Origin: Tyzzerella sp. An114
GTDB taxonomy: Bacteria > Bacillota > Clostridia > Lachnospirales > Anaerotignaceae
DNA: 64,000 bases
Reading direction: 5' to 3'
NCBI RefSeq assembly: GCF_002161055.1
Contig: NZ_NFLT01000004.1
Coordinates: 1-64,000, forward strand
Part shown: positions 35,920-45,696 of the stretch, in pieces
How the letters are laid out: each line of letters opens with the position of its first letter
How positions within the stretch are numbered: position 1 is the stretch's first letter
Notes under the pieces: model-generated
Told to the model about the DNA's origin: nothing
Seen by the model: only the letters and a program-made list of their open reading frames with translations
Databases searched by the model: none
Made by a program: the position numbers and the translations under genes

Positions 35920-36407
35920 AAATAAAAATTCCTCCTTAAAAAACCGTTAAAAAATTGTGGATAAAAAATATATTTATACACAACTAAGAAAAATAAACTG
36001 TTAATAAAAAAAATAATTATACAATTAAAATTACGTTAAAAAAAGATATAAACACGGCTGTGGATAGAGTTTTACACTGACGTGTTTTGAAAATTTATGT
36101 TAAAATATAGTATTTTACAATAAACTTTATAATTTATAAACAATATTGTCAACAACATGTGGATAAAATTTAAATATGAACACAATAAAATATCAACAAA
36201 TTGTTTAATATGTGTATAACTCTAATAATAATAACAAAATACTTTATTATTATCAAGAAAAATTAAGACCTAGGATAAAAATTTTTCAACTTATCAACAG
36301 GGGTGTGCTTTAAAATATGCATGTGAAAATATTTAACGCAGTATTTATTATAAATTAATAAAAGTCCAAAAAAGTCTCAAAATACTTAATCTTACAATTA
36401 AAATTTC
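35920..36407. other. oriC: Origin of replication, upstream DnaA-box cluster
   Basis: Intergenic region between dnaA and rpmH with boxes in both orientations: TGTGGATAA (35956-35964), TTATACACA (35974-35982), TGTGGATAG (36059-36067), TGTGGATAA (36158-36166), TGTGTATAA (36211-36219) and TTATCAACA (36291-36299). It must also contain the dnaA promoter. Gene direction switches here from mostly minus to mostly plus, as expected at the origin. Confidence 0.85.
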
Positions 36408-36436
36408 TTGACGAGCAGTTAAATTTTTAATATAAT
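36408..36436 (+). promoter_or_regulatory. Promoter of rpmH
   Basis: TTGACG (36408-36413), 17-bp spacer, perfect TATAAT (36431-36436). Confidence 0.75.
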
Positions 36437-36494
36437 AGTAGCAGTGCTTGCCTGTGAGCAAGGATAGGCTATGCAATAAAGGAGGTGCGTAAAC

Positions 36495-36629
36495 ATGAAA
36501 ATGACATTTCAGCCAAAGAAAAGACAGAGAAGTAAAGTACATGGCTTCAGAAAAAGAATGAGTACAGCAAACGGAAGAAAAGTATTAGCAGCTAGAAGAA
36601 GAAAAGGAAGAAAAGTATTATCCGCATAA
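36495..36629 (+). CDS. rpmH: Ribosomal protein bL34
   Basis: 44 aa: [18 protein letters not shown], then [20 protein letters not shown], ending VLSA. The very basic sequence is almost invariant in bacteria. The start ATG follows AAAGGAGGTGCG. It is the first gene to the right of the origin and leads the rnpA-yidD-yidC-jag unit, as in nearly all bacteria. Confidence 0.97.
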   Translation: MKMTFQPKKRQRSKVHGFRKRMSTANGRKVLAARRRKGRKVLSA

Positions 36630-36660
36630 TCTAAAAGTTCTATATACTTACTACTATAAT

Positions 36661-36683
36661 AAGGCCGCAGATAGTGGCCTTTT
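36661..36683 (+). terminator. Weak hairpin between rpmH and rnpA
   Basis: AAGGCC...GGCCTT stem followed by TTTATA; probably a leaky terminator that makes more bL34 than RNase P protein. Confidence 0.55.
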
Positions 36684-36736
36684 ATAATATGTAGTTAATT
36701 TAGCGGATACAACCTTTTGCCCAAAGGAGAATAAAA

Positions 36737-37114
36737 GTGGAATTTACTGAATCTCTCAAAAAAAATTATCATTTCAGATATGTATATAACAAAGGAAAGT
36801 CTATTGCTAACAGACATCTTGTTATGTATGTCCATAAAAATGGAAAGGATACAAACCGTCTTGGTATATCCGTAAGCAAAAAGGTGGGTAAAAGTGTAAC
36901 TCGTTCAAGAGTGACAAGACTTATTCGTGAAAGTTACAGACTCATGGAAAAGGACATAAAATCCGGTTTTGATATTGTTGTTATAGCCAGAGTGTCTTCA
37001 GCAGAATTAGACTATTTCACTTTGGATAAATCACTTAAGCATCTTATGAAAAAACACAATCTTTTTAAATCAGTTAAATCAGATAATACAACAAAAAATA
37101 AAGAAGGAAAGTGA
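36737..37114 (+). CDS. rnpA: Ribonuclease P protein component
   Basis: 125 aa. It assists the catalytic RNA in maturing tRNA 5' ends. The family signature is readable: [20 protein letters not shown]-type segment (RNPs motif) with RLIRESYR. The start is GTG 36737 behind AAAGGAGAA. The stop overlaps the yidD start by 4 nt (GTGA), so the two are coupled. The C-terminal tail is basic and variable. Confidence 0.95.
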   Translation: MEFTESLKKNYHFRYVYNKGKSIANRHLVMYVHKNGKDTNRLGISVSKKVGKSVTRSRVTRLIRESYRLMEKDIKSGFDIVVIARVSSAELDYFTLDKSLKHLMKKHNLFKSVKSDNTTKNKEGK

Positions 37115-37332
37115 AAAGTTTGATAAAAAAAGTTTTTTTATTTCTTATTAGATTTTATCAAAAGTGTATATCACCGGCATTGGGACCTCATTGTCGTTTC
37201 ACTCCTACTTGTTCCCAATATGCTTTTGAAGCAATATCAAAGTACGGTGTCTTTAAAGGCGGTTTTCTTTCTATAAAACGTCTTTTAAAATGCCATCCAT
37301 TCCACGAGGGTGGGTATGACCCCGTACCATAA
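37111..37332 (+). CDS. yidD: Membrane protein insertion efficiency factor YidD
   Basis: 73 aa with the invariant core [29 protein letters not shown] and [12 protein letters not shown], including the three conserved Cys. It is a small membrane-associated protein that aids YidC-dependent insertion. Starts at GTG 37111 overlapping rnpA; a normal neighbour of yidC. Confidence 0.95.
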   Translation: MKSLIKKVFLFLIRFYQKCISPALGPHCRFTPTCSQYAFEAISKYGVFKGGFLSIKRLLKCHPFHEGGYDPVP

Positions 37333-37382
37333 AATAATTCATATATTCGATTGATGAGTCGTCGTTTTAAGGAGGCAAAAAA

Positions 37383-38402
37383 GTGTTAGAATCGTTAGCA
37401 GTTTCATCAGCGGGACTTCTTGTTACAAGACAGCCCGGAGTTATAGTTGGACCAATAGCAAATTTTTTGGGTTTTATCTATAATATACTGTTTAATTTTA
37501 TTTATTCGTTTATACAGTCAGGTTCTCTCGGTATAGCTATCATACTTTTTACAATCATTGTAAAACTTGTGCTTTTCCCACTTATGGTGAAACAGCAGAA
37601 ATCAACTTATAAAATGCAAAAGCTTCAGCCTGAGATGAACAAAATCAGAGCTAAATATGCAGGAAAGAAAGACCAGGAATCACAGCAGAGAATGGCATAT
37701 GAAATGCAAGAGTTCCAGAAAAAGAATGGCATTAGTATGTTTGGCGGCTGTCTTCCTTTACTTATACAGCTTCCTATACTTTATGCACTGTTTTATATTT
37801 TCCAGCAGGCATATGTATATGTAGATGTTGTTTCAGACAACTATAATGCAATTGCAAATGCACTTATTTCAATACCTCTTGACCTTAGAATGGAGGCTAT
37901 TGGAGGATTTGCAACACAGATAGCAGACTCAATGAAAGTGCAGCTTGATATGAACAATGTAAATGACATAGTTACTGTTGTAAACTCACTTTCATCAAGT
38001 AACTGGGACCAGATTATGGCTGTTTTAGGTGACAGTGGAAAAGAACTTATACCACTTCTTGCCCAGAAAAATCAGATGGAGAATTTCCTTTTTGTCCATC
38101 TTATAGAAAATCCGGGAATACGTTTCCCAGAAATTATACTTCCTATTTTGTCAGGTGGTACAACATGGCTTTCAAGTAAAATCATGATGAAAAATCAGCC
38201 TCAGCAAAATCCGGACGACCCAACAGCAGCAACAATGAAAACAATGAATATGGTAATGCCTATTATGATGGGTGTTATGACAGTAACTTTACCAGCTGGT
38301 CTTGGACTTTACTGGACAGTAAGTAATCTTTTCCAGGTTGGACAGCAGGTAGTTTTACAGAAATATTTTAAGAATAAAGATGAGAAAGGGGCAGCATTAT
38401 AA
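37383..38402 (+). CDS. yidC: Membrane protein insertase YidC (OxaA/SpoIIIJ)
   Basis: 339 aa. Five membrane segments; the hydrophilic groove Arg/Lys region (LFPLMVKQQKSTYKMQKLQPEM), the cytoplasmic coiled loop (about 80-120) and the GGCLPLLIQLPILYALF segment are typical. It inserts membrane proteins with or without Sec. The start is GTG 37383 behind AAGGAGGCAAAAAA. No lipobox is visible at the N terminus, unlike Bacillus SpoIIIJ. An insertion around residues 155-225 lies between the third and fourth membrane segments. Confidence 0.95.
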   Translation: MLESLAVSSAGLLVTRQPGVIVGPIANFLGFIYNILFNFIYSFIQSGSLGIAIILFTIIVKLVLFPLMVKQQKSTYKMQKLQPEMNKIRAKYAGKKDQESQQRMAYEMQEFQKKNGISMFGGCLPLLIQLPILYALFYIFQQAYVYVDVVSDNYNAIANALISIPLDLRMEAIGGFATQIADSMKVQLDMNNVNDIVTVVNSLSSSNWDQIMAVLGDSGKELIPLLAQKNQMENFLFVHLIENPGIRFPEIILPILSGGTTWLSSKIMMKNQPQQNPDDPTAATMKTMNMVMPIMMGVMTVTLPAGLGLYWTVSNLFQVGQQVVLQKYFKNKDEKGAAL

Positions 38403-38404
38403 TT

Positions 38405-39031
38405 ATGGATGAACTCGAAAAATCAGGAAAAACCGTAGATGATGCTGTAAATGAAGCCCTGAAGGAAATGAACCTTACAAGAGATGAAGTTGAAATAACA
38501 ATAATTGAGGAAGGTTCAAAAGGATTTCTTGGTATGTTTGGTGCCAAAAATGCCATAGTAAAAGTAAAAAGAAAATTTAACCCTGAAAAAGTTGCTGAAA
38601 ATTTCCTTCGTGAAATGTTCCTTGCAATGGGTATAATTGTAAAGATAGAAACAAAATTGAAGGATAAACAGCTTTCAATAGAGTTAAGTGGTGACGATAT
38701 GGGTGTACTTATAGGAAAAAGAGGACAGACTCTTGATTCAATACAGTACCTTGTAAATCTTGTTGTAAATAAAGGTAATGCACCATATATAAGTATAACA
38801 ATAGATACTGAAAATTACCGTCAGAGAAGAAAAGAAACTCTTGAGACACTTGCTCTTAATCTTGCTAAAAAAGTTAAACAGACAAGAAAGAGTGTTGTTC
38901 TTGAGCCAATGAATCCTTATGAAAGAAGAATAATTCATTCAGCACTTCAGAATGATAGATATGTTACAACATACAGTGAAGGTGAAGAACCTTATCGTAA
39001 TGTTGTCATAGTATTAAAAAATCAGCAGTAA
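38405..39031 (+). CDS. jag: RNA-binding protein Jag (KhpB)
   Basis: 208 aa. Jag_N domain (1-50, with the GSKGFLGMFGAKNAIV motif), KH domain (about 85-145, VLIGKRGQTLDSIQYLVNLV) and R3H domain (about 150-205, MNPYERRIIHSALQ). It binds RNA and is coupled to yidC, 2 nt upstream. In Bacillus it is the SpoIIIJ-associated protein. Confidence 0.95.
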   Translation: MDELEKSGKTVDDAVNEALKEMNLTRDEVEITIIEEGSKGFLGMFGAKNAIVKVKRKFNPEKVAENFLREMFLAMGIIVKIETKLKDKQLSIELSGDDMGVLIGKRGQTLDSIQYLVNLVVNKGNAPYISITIDTENYRQRRKETLETLALNLAKKVKQTRKSVVLEPMNPYERRIIHSALQNDRYVTTYSEGEEPYRNVVIVLKNQQ

Positions 39032-39040
39032 TCAAAGAAG

Positions 39041-39083
39041 ACTACCCGATAATTTCGTATTTTTGAAAGTATCGGGTATTTTA
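39041..39083 (+). terminator. Terminator after jag
   Basis: TACCCGAT (39043-39050) pairs with ATCGGGTA (39071-39078), followed by TTTTAATT. Confidence 0.75.
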
Positions 39084-39126
39084 ATTATAAAAATAAATAT
39101 TTTGAATATAAAAAGAGGTGACTACT

Positions 39127-40521
39127 ATGAAAGGAACGTCTCTTGATGATGTAATTGCTGCAATATCCACTCCAGCAGGAAGTGGCGGAATAGGCATTGT
39201 ACGTATAAGTGGTAATGGTGCAATAGATGTTGCAGATAAAATTTTTAAGGGTGTAAGAGGTATAAAACTTATAGATAAAAAAAGCCACACAGTTTCTTAT
39301 GGCAGTGTATATGATATAAAGACAGGAAAAATTATTGATGAAGTTCTTGCTACTGTTATGAAAGCTCCAAACACATATACAAAAGATGATATTGTAGAAA
39401 TAAACTGTCATGGTGGAACTGTTGTTGTAAAAAAGGTTCTTGAGTCTGTTTTGAACAGTGGAGCAAGACTTGCAGAGCCGGGAGAATTTACAAAGAGAGC
39501 CTTTTTAAATGGCAGAATAGACCTTTCACAGGCAGAAGCTGTTATTGATGTTATAAATTCAAAAACAGATATGTCCCGTCAAGCTGCTGTAAGTAGACTT
39601 GAAGGAAAACTTAAAAAGGCTGTAAACCAAATAAGAGATAGACTTCTTGATATGATAGCATCAATAGAAGTTGCAATAGATTATCCTGAACATGATATTG
39701 AAGAAGAAACATATAACAATATGTATAAATCATCAGAAGAAGTTTTGAGAGATATAGACAGACTTCTTGAAACTGCTGACAGAGGTAAAATTGTTCAGGA
39801 AGGTATCGAGACAGTAATTTTAGGTAAACCAAATGTAGGTAAATCATCACTTTTAAACAGATTTCTTGAAGAAGAAAGAGCAATAGTCACAGATATACCG
39901 GGGACAACTAGGGATACTGTGGAAGAGTTTATGAATATAGATGGTATTCCTATAAAAATAGTTGATACAGCAGGAATTAGAGAAACTGGAGATATAGTTG
40001 AAAAAATGGGTGTTTCAAAATCAAAAGAGTATGCCAAAAAAGCAGACCTTGTTCTTATGATGCTTGACTCATCAAGAGAGCTTGACAATGAAGATATTGA
40101 AATACTTGATTTTATAAAAGATAAAAAATCAATTATACTTTTAAACAAATCTGACCTTGAAAATAAACTTGATAAACAAAAACTTGTTGAGTATGTGGAT
40201 AAAGATGATATAATAAGCCTGTCAGTAAAAGAAAATGAAGGTATAGAACAGCTTACAGACAGAATAAAATCAATGTTTATGACAGGTGATGTAAATATTT
40301 CTGATGATGTAATGATTGGCAATGTACGTCACAAAAATGCTCTTTATTATGCAAGAGAAAGTATGGAGAGAGCAAAAACAACAATAGAAACTCGTATGCC
40401 TGAAGATTTTATATCAATGGATTTACAAGATGCACTCCGTTATCTTGGAGAAATAACAGGTGAAAGTGTAGATGAAGAGATAATTGATAGAATTTTTTCA
40501 CGTTTCTGTTTAGGAAAATAA
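39127..40521 (+). CDS. mnmE: tRNA modification GTPase MnmE
   Basis: About 464 aa from ATG 39127 (AGAGGTG upstream); GTG 39118 is in the ribosome site. It acts with MnmG to form the 5-carboxymethylaminomethyl group on wobble U34 of some tRNAs. N-terminal folate-binding domain (AAISTPAGSGGIGIVRISG), central G domain with GKPNVGKSSLLN, DIPGTTRDTVEE, DTAGIRE and NKSDL, and the C-terminal CLGK. All are intact. Confidence 0.97.
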   Translation: MKGTSLDDVIAAISTPAGSGGIGIVRISGNGAIDVADKIFKGVRGIKLIDKKSHTVSYGSVYDIKTGKIIDEVLATVMKAPNTYTKDDIVEINCHGGTVVVKKVLESVLNSGARLAEPGEFTKRAFLNGRIDLSQAEAVIDVINSKTDMSRQAAVSRLEGKLKKAVNQIRDRLLDMIASIEVAIDYPEHDIEEETYNNMYKSSEEVLRDIDRLLETADRGKIVQEGIETVILGKPNVGKSSLLNRFLEEERAIVTDIPGTTRDTVEEFMNIDGIPIKIVDTAGIRETGDIVEKMGVSKSKEYAKKADLVLMMLDSSRELDNEDIEILDFIKDKKSIILLNKSDLENKLDKQKLVEYVDKDDIISLSVKENEGIEQLTDRIKSMFMTGDVNISDDVMIGNVRHKNALYYARESMERAKTTIETRMPEDFISMDLQDALRYLGEITGESVDEEIIDRIFSRFCLGK

Positions 40522-40550
40522 TAAAAAAGTAAAAAATATACAAAAAAAAA

Positions 40551-40610
40551 GGGGCTACGCCCCTAAAAACCTTGGGGCTACGCCCCAAACCCCGCAAGGG
40601 CTACGCCCTT
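40551..40610. repeat. Three tandem GC-rich micro-hairpins
   Basis: GGGGCTACGCCCC (40551-40563), TTGGGGCTACGCCCCAA (40572-40588) and AAGGGCTACGCCCTT (40596-40610) share the core GGGCTACGCCC and are strikingly GC-rich for this genome. They lie between mnmE and mnmG. Confidence 0.8.
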
Positions 40611-40652
40611 GATTAAAAAATTTATACTAACTGAAAATAAAAGGAGAAAAAA

Positions 40653-42539
40653 ATGAGATACGAAGCTGACTCAGTAGATATTATAGTTGTCGGCGGCGGT
40701 CATGCAGGCTGTGAAGCAGCTCTTGCATCAGCTCGTATGGGACTTAAAACTATAATGTTCGCTATAAATCTTGATAGTATTGCAATGATGCCATGTAATC
40801 CTAGTATAGGCGGAAGTTCAAAAGGTCATCTTGTAAGAGAAATAGACGCCCTCGGCGGTGAAATGGGTAAAAATATAGATAAAACATATATACAAACAAA
40901 AATGCTTAATACAGGAAAAGGCCCTGCGGTGTATTCTCTCCGTGCACAGGCGGATAAAAACAGATACAAAGAGACTATGAAACAAACTCTTGAGAATACT
41001 GAAAATCTTAAAATCCGCCAAAATGAAGTAACAGAAATACTTGTGGAAGACGGAAAAGTTACAGGTGTTGTAACTCATTCAGATGCTATTTTCCGTTGTA
41101 AAGCTGTTGTACTTTGTATGGGAACATATATGAAAGCCCGCTGTCTTTACGGTGAAACAATAATGAATTGTGGACCAAACGGTCTTATGAATGCTACAAA
41201 ATTAAGTCAAAATCTTATGGATTTAGGCATAAAACTTTATCGTTTTAAAACAGGTACACCTGCTCGTATAGATAGACGTACTGTTGATTTCTCTAAAATG
41301 GAACCACAATACGGTGATGAAAAAATTGTACCATTTTCATTTGAAAATAAACCGGAAGATATTTATAGAGAGCAAGTTCCATGTTGGCTTACATATACCA
41401 ATGAGGAAACCCACACTATAATAAGAGAAAATCTCCACCGTTCACCTATGTATGCCGGTGTAATAGAAGGTACAGGAACACGTTATTGTCCATCAATAGA
41501 GGATAAAGTTGTTCGTTTTGCTGATAAAAACCGTCATCAAATATTCATAGAGCCTGAAGGTGAAGGCACTTATGAAATGTATGTACAGGGAATGTCAACA
41601 TCACTTCCAGAAGATGTTCAGCTTAGAATGTATAGAAGTGTTCCAGGTCTTGAAAACTGTGAAATTATGCGTACAGCCTATGCTATAGAGTATGACTGTA
41701 TAGACGCAACACAGCTTAAATTAAGCCTTGAATTTAAAAATATAAAAGGATTATTCAGTGCTGGACAGTTTAATGGTACAAGTGGATATGAGGAAGCAGG
41801 AGCACAGGGAATTATTGGTGGTATAAATGCAGCCCAGTATGTAAAAGGGGAAAAACCACTTATATTAAAACGTTCAGATGCCTATATAGGTGTTCTTATA
41901 GATGACATTGTTACAAAGGGAAGTAAAGAGCCTTACAGAATGATGACATCTCGTGCAGAATATAGACTTCTCTTAAGACAGGACAATGCTGACCAAAGAT
42001 TAACTAAAATGGGTTATGATGTAGGTCTTGTTACAGAAGAAAGATATCAAAGACTTCTTGAAAAAGAAAGACTTATAGCAGAGGAAATTGAGAGAGTAAA
42101 AGGTGTAATAATAACACCTAAAGAGGAAGTTTTAAACCTTCTTGCAGAGTATAATTCAACACCTATAAAATCCGGTGTACGCCTCTCTGAGCTTATAAAA
42201 CGTCCTGAGCTTAATTACTTTAAACTTAAATCAATTGACCCTAATAGACCTGAAAATCTCGATTATGAAGTGTATGAACAGGTTAATATACAGATTAAAT
42301 ATGAAGGCTATATAAGACAGCAGTTAAATCAAGTAGAACAGTTCAAAAAACTTGAAAATAGACTTCTTCCAGAAGAAATTGATTATAGTACAGTAAGTGG
42401 ACTTCGTCTTGAGGCACAGCAGAAACTCAATGCAATAAGACCTGTATCAATAGGTCATGCTTCAAGAATAGCAGGAGTTTCACCAGCAGATATTTCTGTA
42501 CTTCTTGTATATATGGAACAAATGAAAAGACAAAAATAA
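40653..42539 (+). CDS. mnmG: tRNA uridine-5-carboxymethylaminomethyl modification enzyme MnmG (GidA)
   Basis: 628 aa, the FAD-dependent partner of MnmE. N-terminal dinucleotide fold [53 protein letters not shown] and the [12 protein letters not shown] segment are canonical, as is the C-terminal helical domain ([11 protein letters not shown]). ATG start behind AAAAGGAGAAAA. The length equals the family norm. Confidence 0.97.
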   Translation: MRYEADSVDIIVVGGGHAGCEAALASARMGLKTIMFAINLDSIAMMPCNPSIGGSSKGHLVREIDALGGEMGKNIDKTYIQTKMLNTGKGPAVYSLRAQADKNRYKETMKQTLENTENLKIRQNEVTEILVEDGKVTGVVTHSDAIFRCKAVVLCMGTYMKARCLYGETIMNCGPNGLMNATKLSQNLMDLGIKLYRFKTGTPARIDRRTVDFSKMEPQYGDEKIVPFSFENKPEDIYREQVPCWLTYTNEETHTIIRENLHRSPMYAGVIEGTGTRYCPSIEDKVVRFADKNRHQIFIEPEGEGTYEMYVQGMSTSLPEDVQLRMYRSVPGLENCEIMRTAYAIEYDCIDATQLKLSLEFKNIKGLFSAGQFNGTSGYEEAGAQGIIGGINAAQYVKGEKPLILKRSDAYIGVLIDDIVTKGSKEPYRMMTSRAEYRLLLRQDNADQRLTKMGYDVGLVTEERYQRLLEKERLIAEEIERVKGVIITPKEEVLNLLAEYNSTPIKSGVRLSELIKRPELNYFKLKSIDPNRPENLDYEVYEQVNIQIKYEGYIRQQLNQVEQFKKLENRLLPEEIDYSTVSGLRLEAQQKLNAIRPVSIGHASRIAGVSPADISVLLVYMEQMKRQK

Positions 42540-42579
42540 ATTTATGTCCATAATAATTAAATAGGAGGTGTATAAAAGT

Positions 42580-43020
42580 ATGAATACACCCTTTATAGAG
42601 TTTGATGGAAAGAGGGAAAAAGCTGTAAAGAATATATTTATTCATAGAGGTAAAACAGATATAGGAAATCGTATTTGTATACCAGATAAAAATAAACCTT
42701 TTTTCTCAATACCAAATGCTAATGGAACAGTAAAGTCCTTTCTTGAGGCTTTGAATAATAATTACATTGATGAAGCTATGGGATATATAAGCAAAAATGT
42801 TATTTCACCTATAAATTTTAATGAAATATATTCAATATTTGAAGGTGTAAAAAGCTATAAATGTCTTATATCAGTTACAAAGAATACTTCTTTGTTAAAA
42901 CAAGTTTCAATAGCTGTAAAAAAATCATCAAAAAATAGAATAGAGATTATAAATCTTAAAATGGTAAATGAACCTGATAGTTTTGGAAAATGGAAAATTT
43001 ATCAGATAGAAAAGGAGTAG
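42580..43020 (+). CDS. Hypothetical protein between mnmG and rsmG
   Basis: About 146 aa from ATG 42580, with AGGAGGTG 9 nt upstream. There is no signal peptide or membrane segment. The C-terminal 90 residues (FLEALNNNYIDEAMGYISKNV, then SVTKNTSLLKQVSIAV and FGKWKIYQIEKE) look like an NTF2/DUF4878-like alpha+beta fold, a guess only. It sits tightly between two tRNA/rRNA modification genes (28 and 6 nt), which are normally adjacent, so it is probably co-transcribed. The family is not recognised. Confidence 0.8.
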   Translation: MNTPFIEFDGKREKAVKNIFIHRGKTDIGNRICIPDKNKPFFSIPNANGTVKSFLEALNNNYIDEAMGYISKNVISPINFNEIYSIFEGVKSYKCLISVTKNTSLLKQVSIAVKKSSKNRIEIINLKMVNEPDSFGKWKIYQIEKE

Positions 43021-43026
43021 TATAAA

Positions 43027-43749
43027 TTGACCGATATTGAAAAACTTCTTTATGAAAGTCTAAAAACTCTCGGTATTGAAATAAATGAAAATCAGATAAA
43101 ACAGTTTATACTCTATAAAGATTTACTTTTAGAGTGGAACGAAAAAATGAACCTTACAGCAATAACAGAGGACAGAGATGTTATACAGAAACATTTTGTT
43201 GATTGTGTTTCCATAGCATCAAAAATAGATATACCTGAAAATATAAATGTAATTGATGTTGGAACAGGTGCTGGATTTCCCGGAATACCTGTGAAAATAG
43301 CTTTTCCAAAAATGAATATAACTCTCCTTGACTCTTTAAATAAGAGAATAAATTTCCTTGAGGAAGTTGTAAAAGACTTAGGTCTTGAGAATGTAAATTG
43401 TGTTCATTCAAGAGCTGAGGATGGAGGACAAAATTTAGAATATCGTGAAAAATACGATATGTGTATATCAAGAGCTGTTGCAAATCTTGCGGTTTTATCA
43501 GAGTACTGTCTTCCTTTTGTAAAAGTTGGAGGAAGTTTTGTGTCATTAAAAGGACCTGATGTTGAGGAGGAATTAAAAGAAGGCAAAAAGGCAATAGAAA
43601 AACTTGGTGGAGAAATTGTTAAAACAGAAAAAATTGCTATTCCTGACAGCGATATAATCCATAGCCTTGTTATTATAAAAAAAGTTCGACAGACACCAAA
43701 ACAGTATCCTAGAAAAGCCGGAAAAGTTACAAAAAATCCCATAAAATAA
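43027..43749 (+). CDS. rsmG: 16S rRNA (guanine-527-N7) methyltransferase RsmG (GidB)
   Basis: 240 aa. SAM-binding motif I VIDVGTGAGFPGIPVKIAFP, motif for the substrate NEKMNLTAITEDRDVIQKHF, and SRAVANLAVLSEYCLP. It methylates 16S rRNA. The start is TTG 43027 with AAAGGAGTAG upstream; no ATG precedes the conserved region. Confidence 0.95.
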   Translation: MTDIEKLLYESLKTLGIEINENQIKQFILYKDLLLEWNEKMNLTAITEDRDVIQKHFVDCVSIASKIDIPENINVIDVGTGAGFPGIPVKIAFPKMNITLLDSLNKRINFLEEVVKDLGLENVNCVHSRAEDGGQNLEYREKYDMCISRAVANLAVLSEYCLPFVKVGGSFVSLKGPDVEEELKEGKKAIEKLGGEIVKTEKIAIPDSDIIHSLVIIKKVRQTPKQYPRKAGKVTKNPIK

Positions 43750-43755
43750 ATATAA

Positions 43756-43790
43756 AGACCTTGTATTCTGTTGAAATACAAGGTTTTTTA
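43756..43790 (+). terminator. Terminator after rsmG
   Basis: ACCTTGTATT (43758-43767) pairs with AATACAAGGT (43775-43784), followed by a run of T. Confidence 0.85.
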
Positions 43791-43863
43791 AATTATAAAA
43801 AAAATTTCTCCCATAACTTTATATGGTATAATTTGTAAAAAAAGTGAAAAGGGAGTGGGAGTG

Positions 43864-44694
43864 TTGCTTTCAGCAATAAAATTTTGTGATTTTAAAGTAA
43901 AAAAAGGCAGTAATACAGTTTTGAATATACCAATAGATAAAATAAGACCTAATCCGTATCAACCAAGAAAATATTTTGATATAACTTCCCTTGTAGAGTT
44001 ATCAGAGTCTATAAGGGAATATGGAGTTTTGCAACCTGTAACAGTCAGATTTATAAACAATTGTTCATATGAACTTGTATCTGGAGAGAGAAGACTTAGA
44101 GCCTCAAAAATAGCAGGACTTGAGACAATACCCTGTATAGTAGTTAAAATAACAGACAATGAAAGTGCTGTTATGGCACTTATAGAGAATATACAAAGAC
44201 AAAATCTTAATTTTTTTGAGGAAGCGGAAGGTTATGAAAATTTATTGAAAGATTATAATCTTACCCAAGAAGAACTATCAAAGAAACTTAAAAAAAGTCA
44301 ATCTGCAATAGCTAATAAAATAAGACTTTTGAGACTTCCACCAGACATAAGAAAAATAATAATAGATAATGGACTGACTGAAAGTCATGCCAGAGCTATA
44401 ATAAGAATACCTGACAGTGATATACAAAGAGAAGTTTTAAAAACTATTATAGATAAAGATTTTAATGTTAAAAAGACAGAAGAACTTGTTGAAAGAGAAA
44501 TTGAAAAAATAAGAAATAATCAAGGTAAATATAAAATAAATCAAAAAGAAAAAATACGAATAACAGATATACGTATTTTAAAAAACACTGTAAAACAAAC
44601 TGTTGATATAATAAAAAAATCAGGTGTAGAAGCTGGTTTTGAAGATTTTCAACATGGTGATTTTTATGAAATAAATATAAAAATAAAATTATGA
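43864..44694 (+). CDS. noc: ParB/Noc-like partition protein (nucleoid occlusion type)
   Basis: About 276 aa. ParB N-terminal CTPase-type domain (IPIDKIRPNPYQPRKYFDI, GVLQPVTVRF, LVSGERRLRASKIAGLETIP, ALIENIQRQNLNFFEEAEGY) and a central HTH (YNLTQEELSKKLKKSQSAIA) then a basic C-terminal helix. As in Bacillus, this second ParB paralog follows rsmG; Noc there binds its own sites and keeps FtsZ off the nucleoid. The start may be TTG 43864 or GTG 43861 behind GGGAG. Separation from parA-parB by 7 kb is unusual. Confidence 0.82.
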   Translation: MLSAIKFCDFKVKKGSNTVLNIPIDKIRPNPYQPRKYFDITSLVELSESIREYGVLQPVTVRFINNCSYELVSGERRLRASKIAGLETIPCIVVKITDNESAVMALIENIQRQNLNFFEEAEGYENLLKDYNLTQEELSKKLKKSQSAIANKIRLLRLPPDIRKIIIDNGLTESHARAIIRIPDSDIQREVLKTIIDKDFNVKKTEELVEREIEKIRNNQGKYKINQKEKIRITDIRILKNTVKQTVDIIKKSGVEAGFEDFQHGDFYEINIKIKL

Positions 44695-44793
44695 AAAAAC
44701 TATATATATTTTACATTTACAAAGATTGCCCTGTGTTTTATCATAAATTTATAGAATTTAATATTGTGACATAATAAAAAAGGGGTATTGTCT

Positions 44794-45639
44794 ATGAAAG
44801 AAAAAATAAAAGATTTTATATTAATAAACCTAGGTATATTTCTTGTAGCAGTAGGAGTTTATTTCTTTAAATTCCCAAATAACTTTTCAACAGGAGGAGT
44901 CAGTGGTCTTTCAATTATATTTGGAAGTCTTGTTGATTTTATAACTCCCGGTACATTTGTTATTATTATAAATGGTATTTTTCTTGTTTTAGGTTTTATA
45001 TTTCTTGATAAAGGTTTTGGATTAAAAACAGTTTATAGTAGTATAGTTTTTTCTCTTATGATAAGAGGTTTTGAGATAGCAGTACCACTTTCAAATCCTA
45101 TAACAGACCAAAAACTTTTGGAGCTTGTTTATAGTGTAATATTTCCAGCAGCAGGCTCAGCAATACTTTTCAACTGTAATTCAAGTACAGGTGGAACTGA
45201 TATTGCTGCTATGATTATGAAAAAATATACTACTCTTGATATAGGTACAGCCCTTTTATGTACAGACTTTTTTATAGCAGCATCAGCGGCTATTGTATTT
45301 AATATTGAAACAGGATTATTTTCAATACTTGGTCTTGCTATGAAATCTCTAATTGTTGATAGCGTTATAGAGAGTATAAATCTTAAAAAGAGTTTTACTG
45401 TTATAACTACTAAACCAGAAGAAGTGTGTGATTATATAAATTATAATATGCATAGAGGTGCGACAATATGGGAAGCAAAGGGAGCTTTTACTGATGAGAA
45501 AAAATGGGTTATACTTACAGCATTAAAAAGATATGAAGCAAGTCAGCTTAAAAAATATGTTAAGTCAATAGACCCTAAAGGTTTCCTTCTTATTACAAAT
45601 ACAAGTGAAATTATTGGAAAAGGATTTAGAGAAGTTTAA
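44794..45639 (+). CDS. YitT-family membrane protein (DUF161/DUF2179)
   Basis: About 281 aa from ATG 44794. Five or so membrane segments (FLVAVGVYFFKFPNNFSTGGVS, then GTFVIIINGIFLVLGFIFL and NCNSSTGGTDIAAMIM) and a soluble C-terminal DUF2179 (SFTVITTKPEEVCDYINYN, MHRGATIWEAKGAF). The family is a widespread integral membrane protein of unknown role. Own promoter region is likely; it is convergent with PaaI. Confidence 0.9.
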   Translation: MKEKIKDFILINLGIFLVAVGVYFFKFPNNFSTGGVSGLSIIFGSLVDFITPGTFVIIINGIFLVLGFIFLDKGFGLKTVYSSIVFSLMIRGFEIAVPLSNPITDQKLLELVYSVIFPAAGSAILFNCNSSTGGTDIAAMIMKKYTTLDIGTALLCTDFFIAASAAIVFNIETGLFSILGLAMKSLIVDSVIESINLKKSFTVITTKPEEVCDYINYNMHRGATIWEAKGAFTDEKKWVILTALKRYEASQLKKYVKSIDPKGFLLITNTSEIIGKGFREV

Positions 45640-45660
45640 AAATATAAAAAATAAAAATTT

Positions 45661-45692
45661 AAAAATGATACCCCTTAAGGGGTATCATTTTT
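45661..45692. terminator. Bidirectional terminator, yitT / PaaI
   Basis: 32-bp perfect palindrome AAAAATGATACCCCTT and its complement, with T-runs on both strands. Confidence 0.9.
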
Positions 45693-45696
45693 ATTA

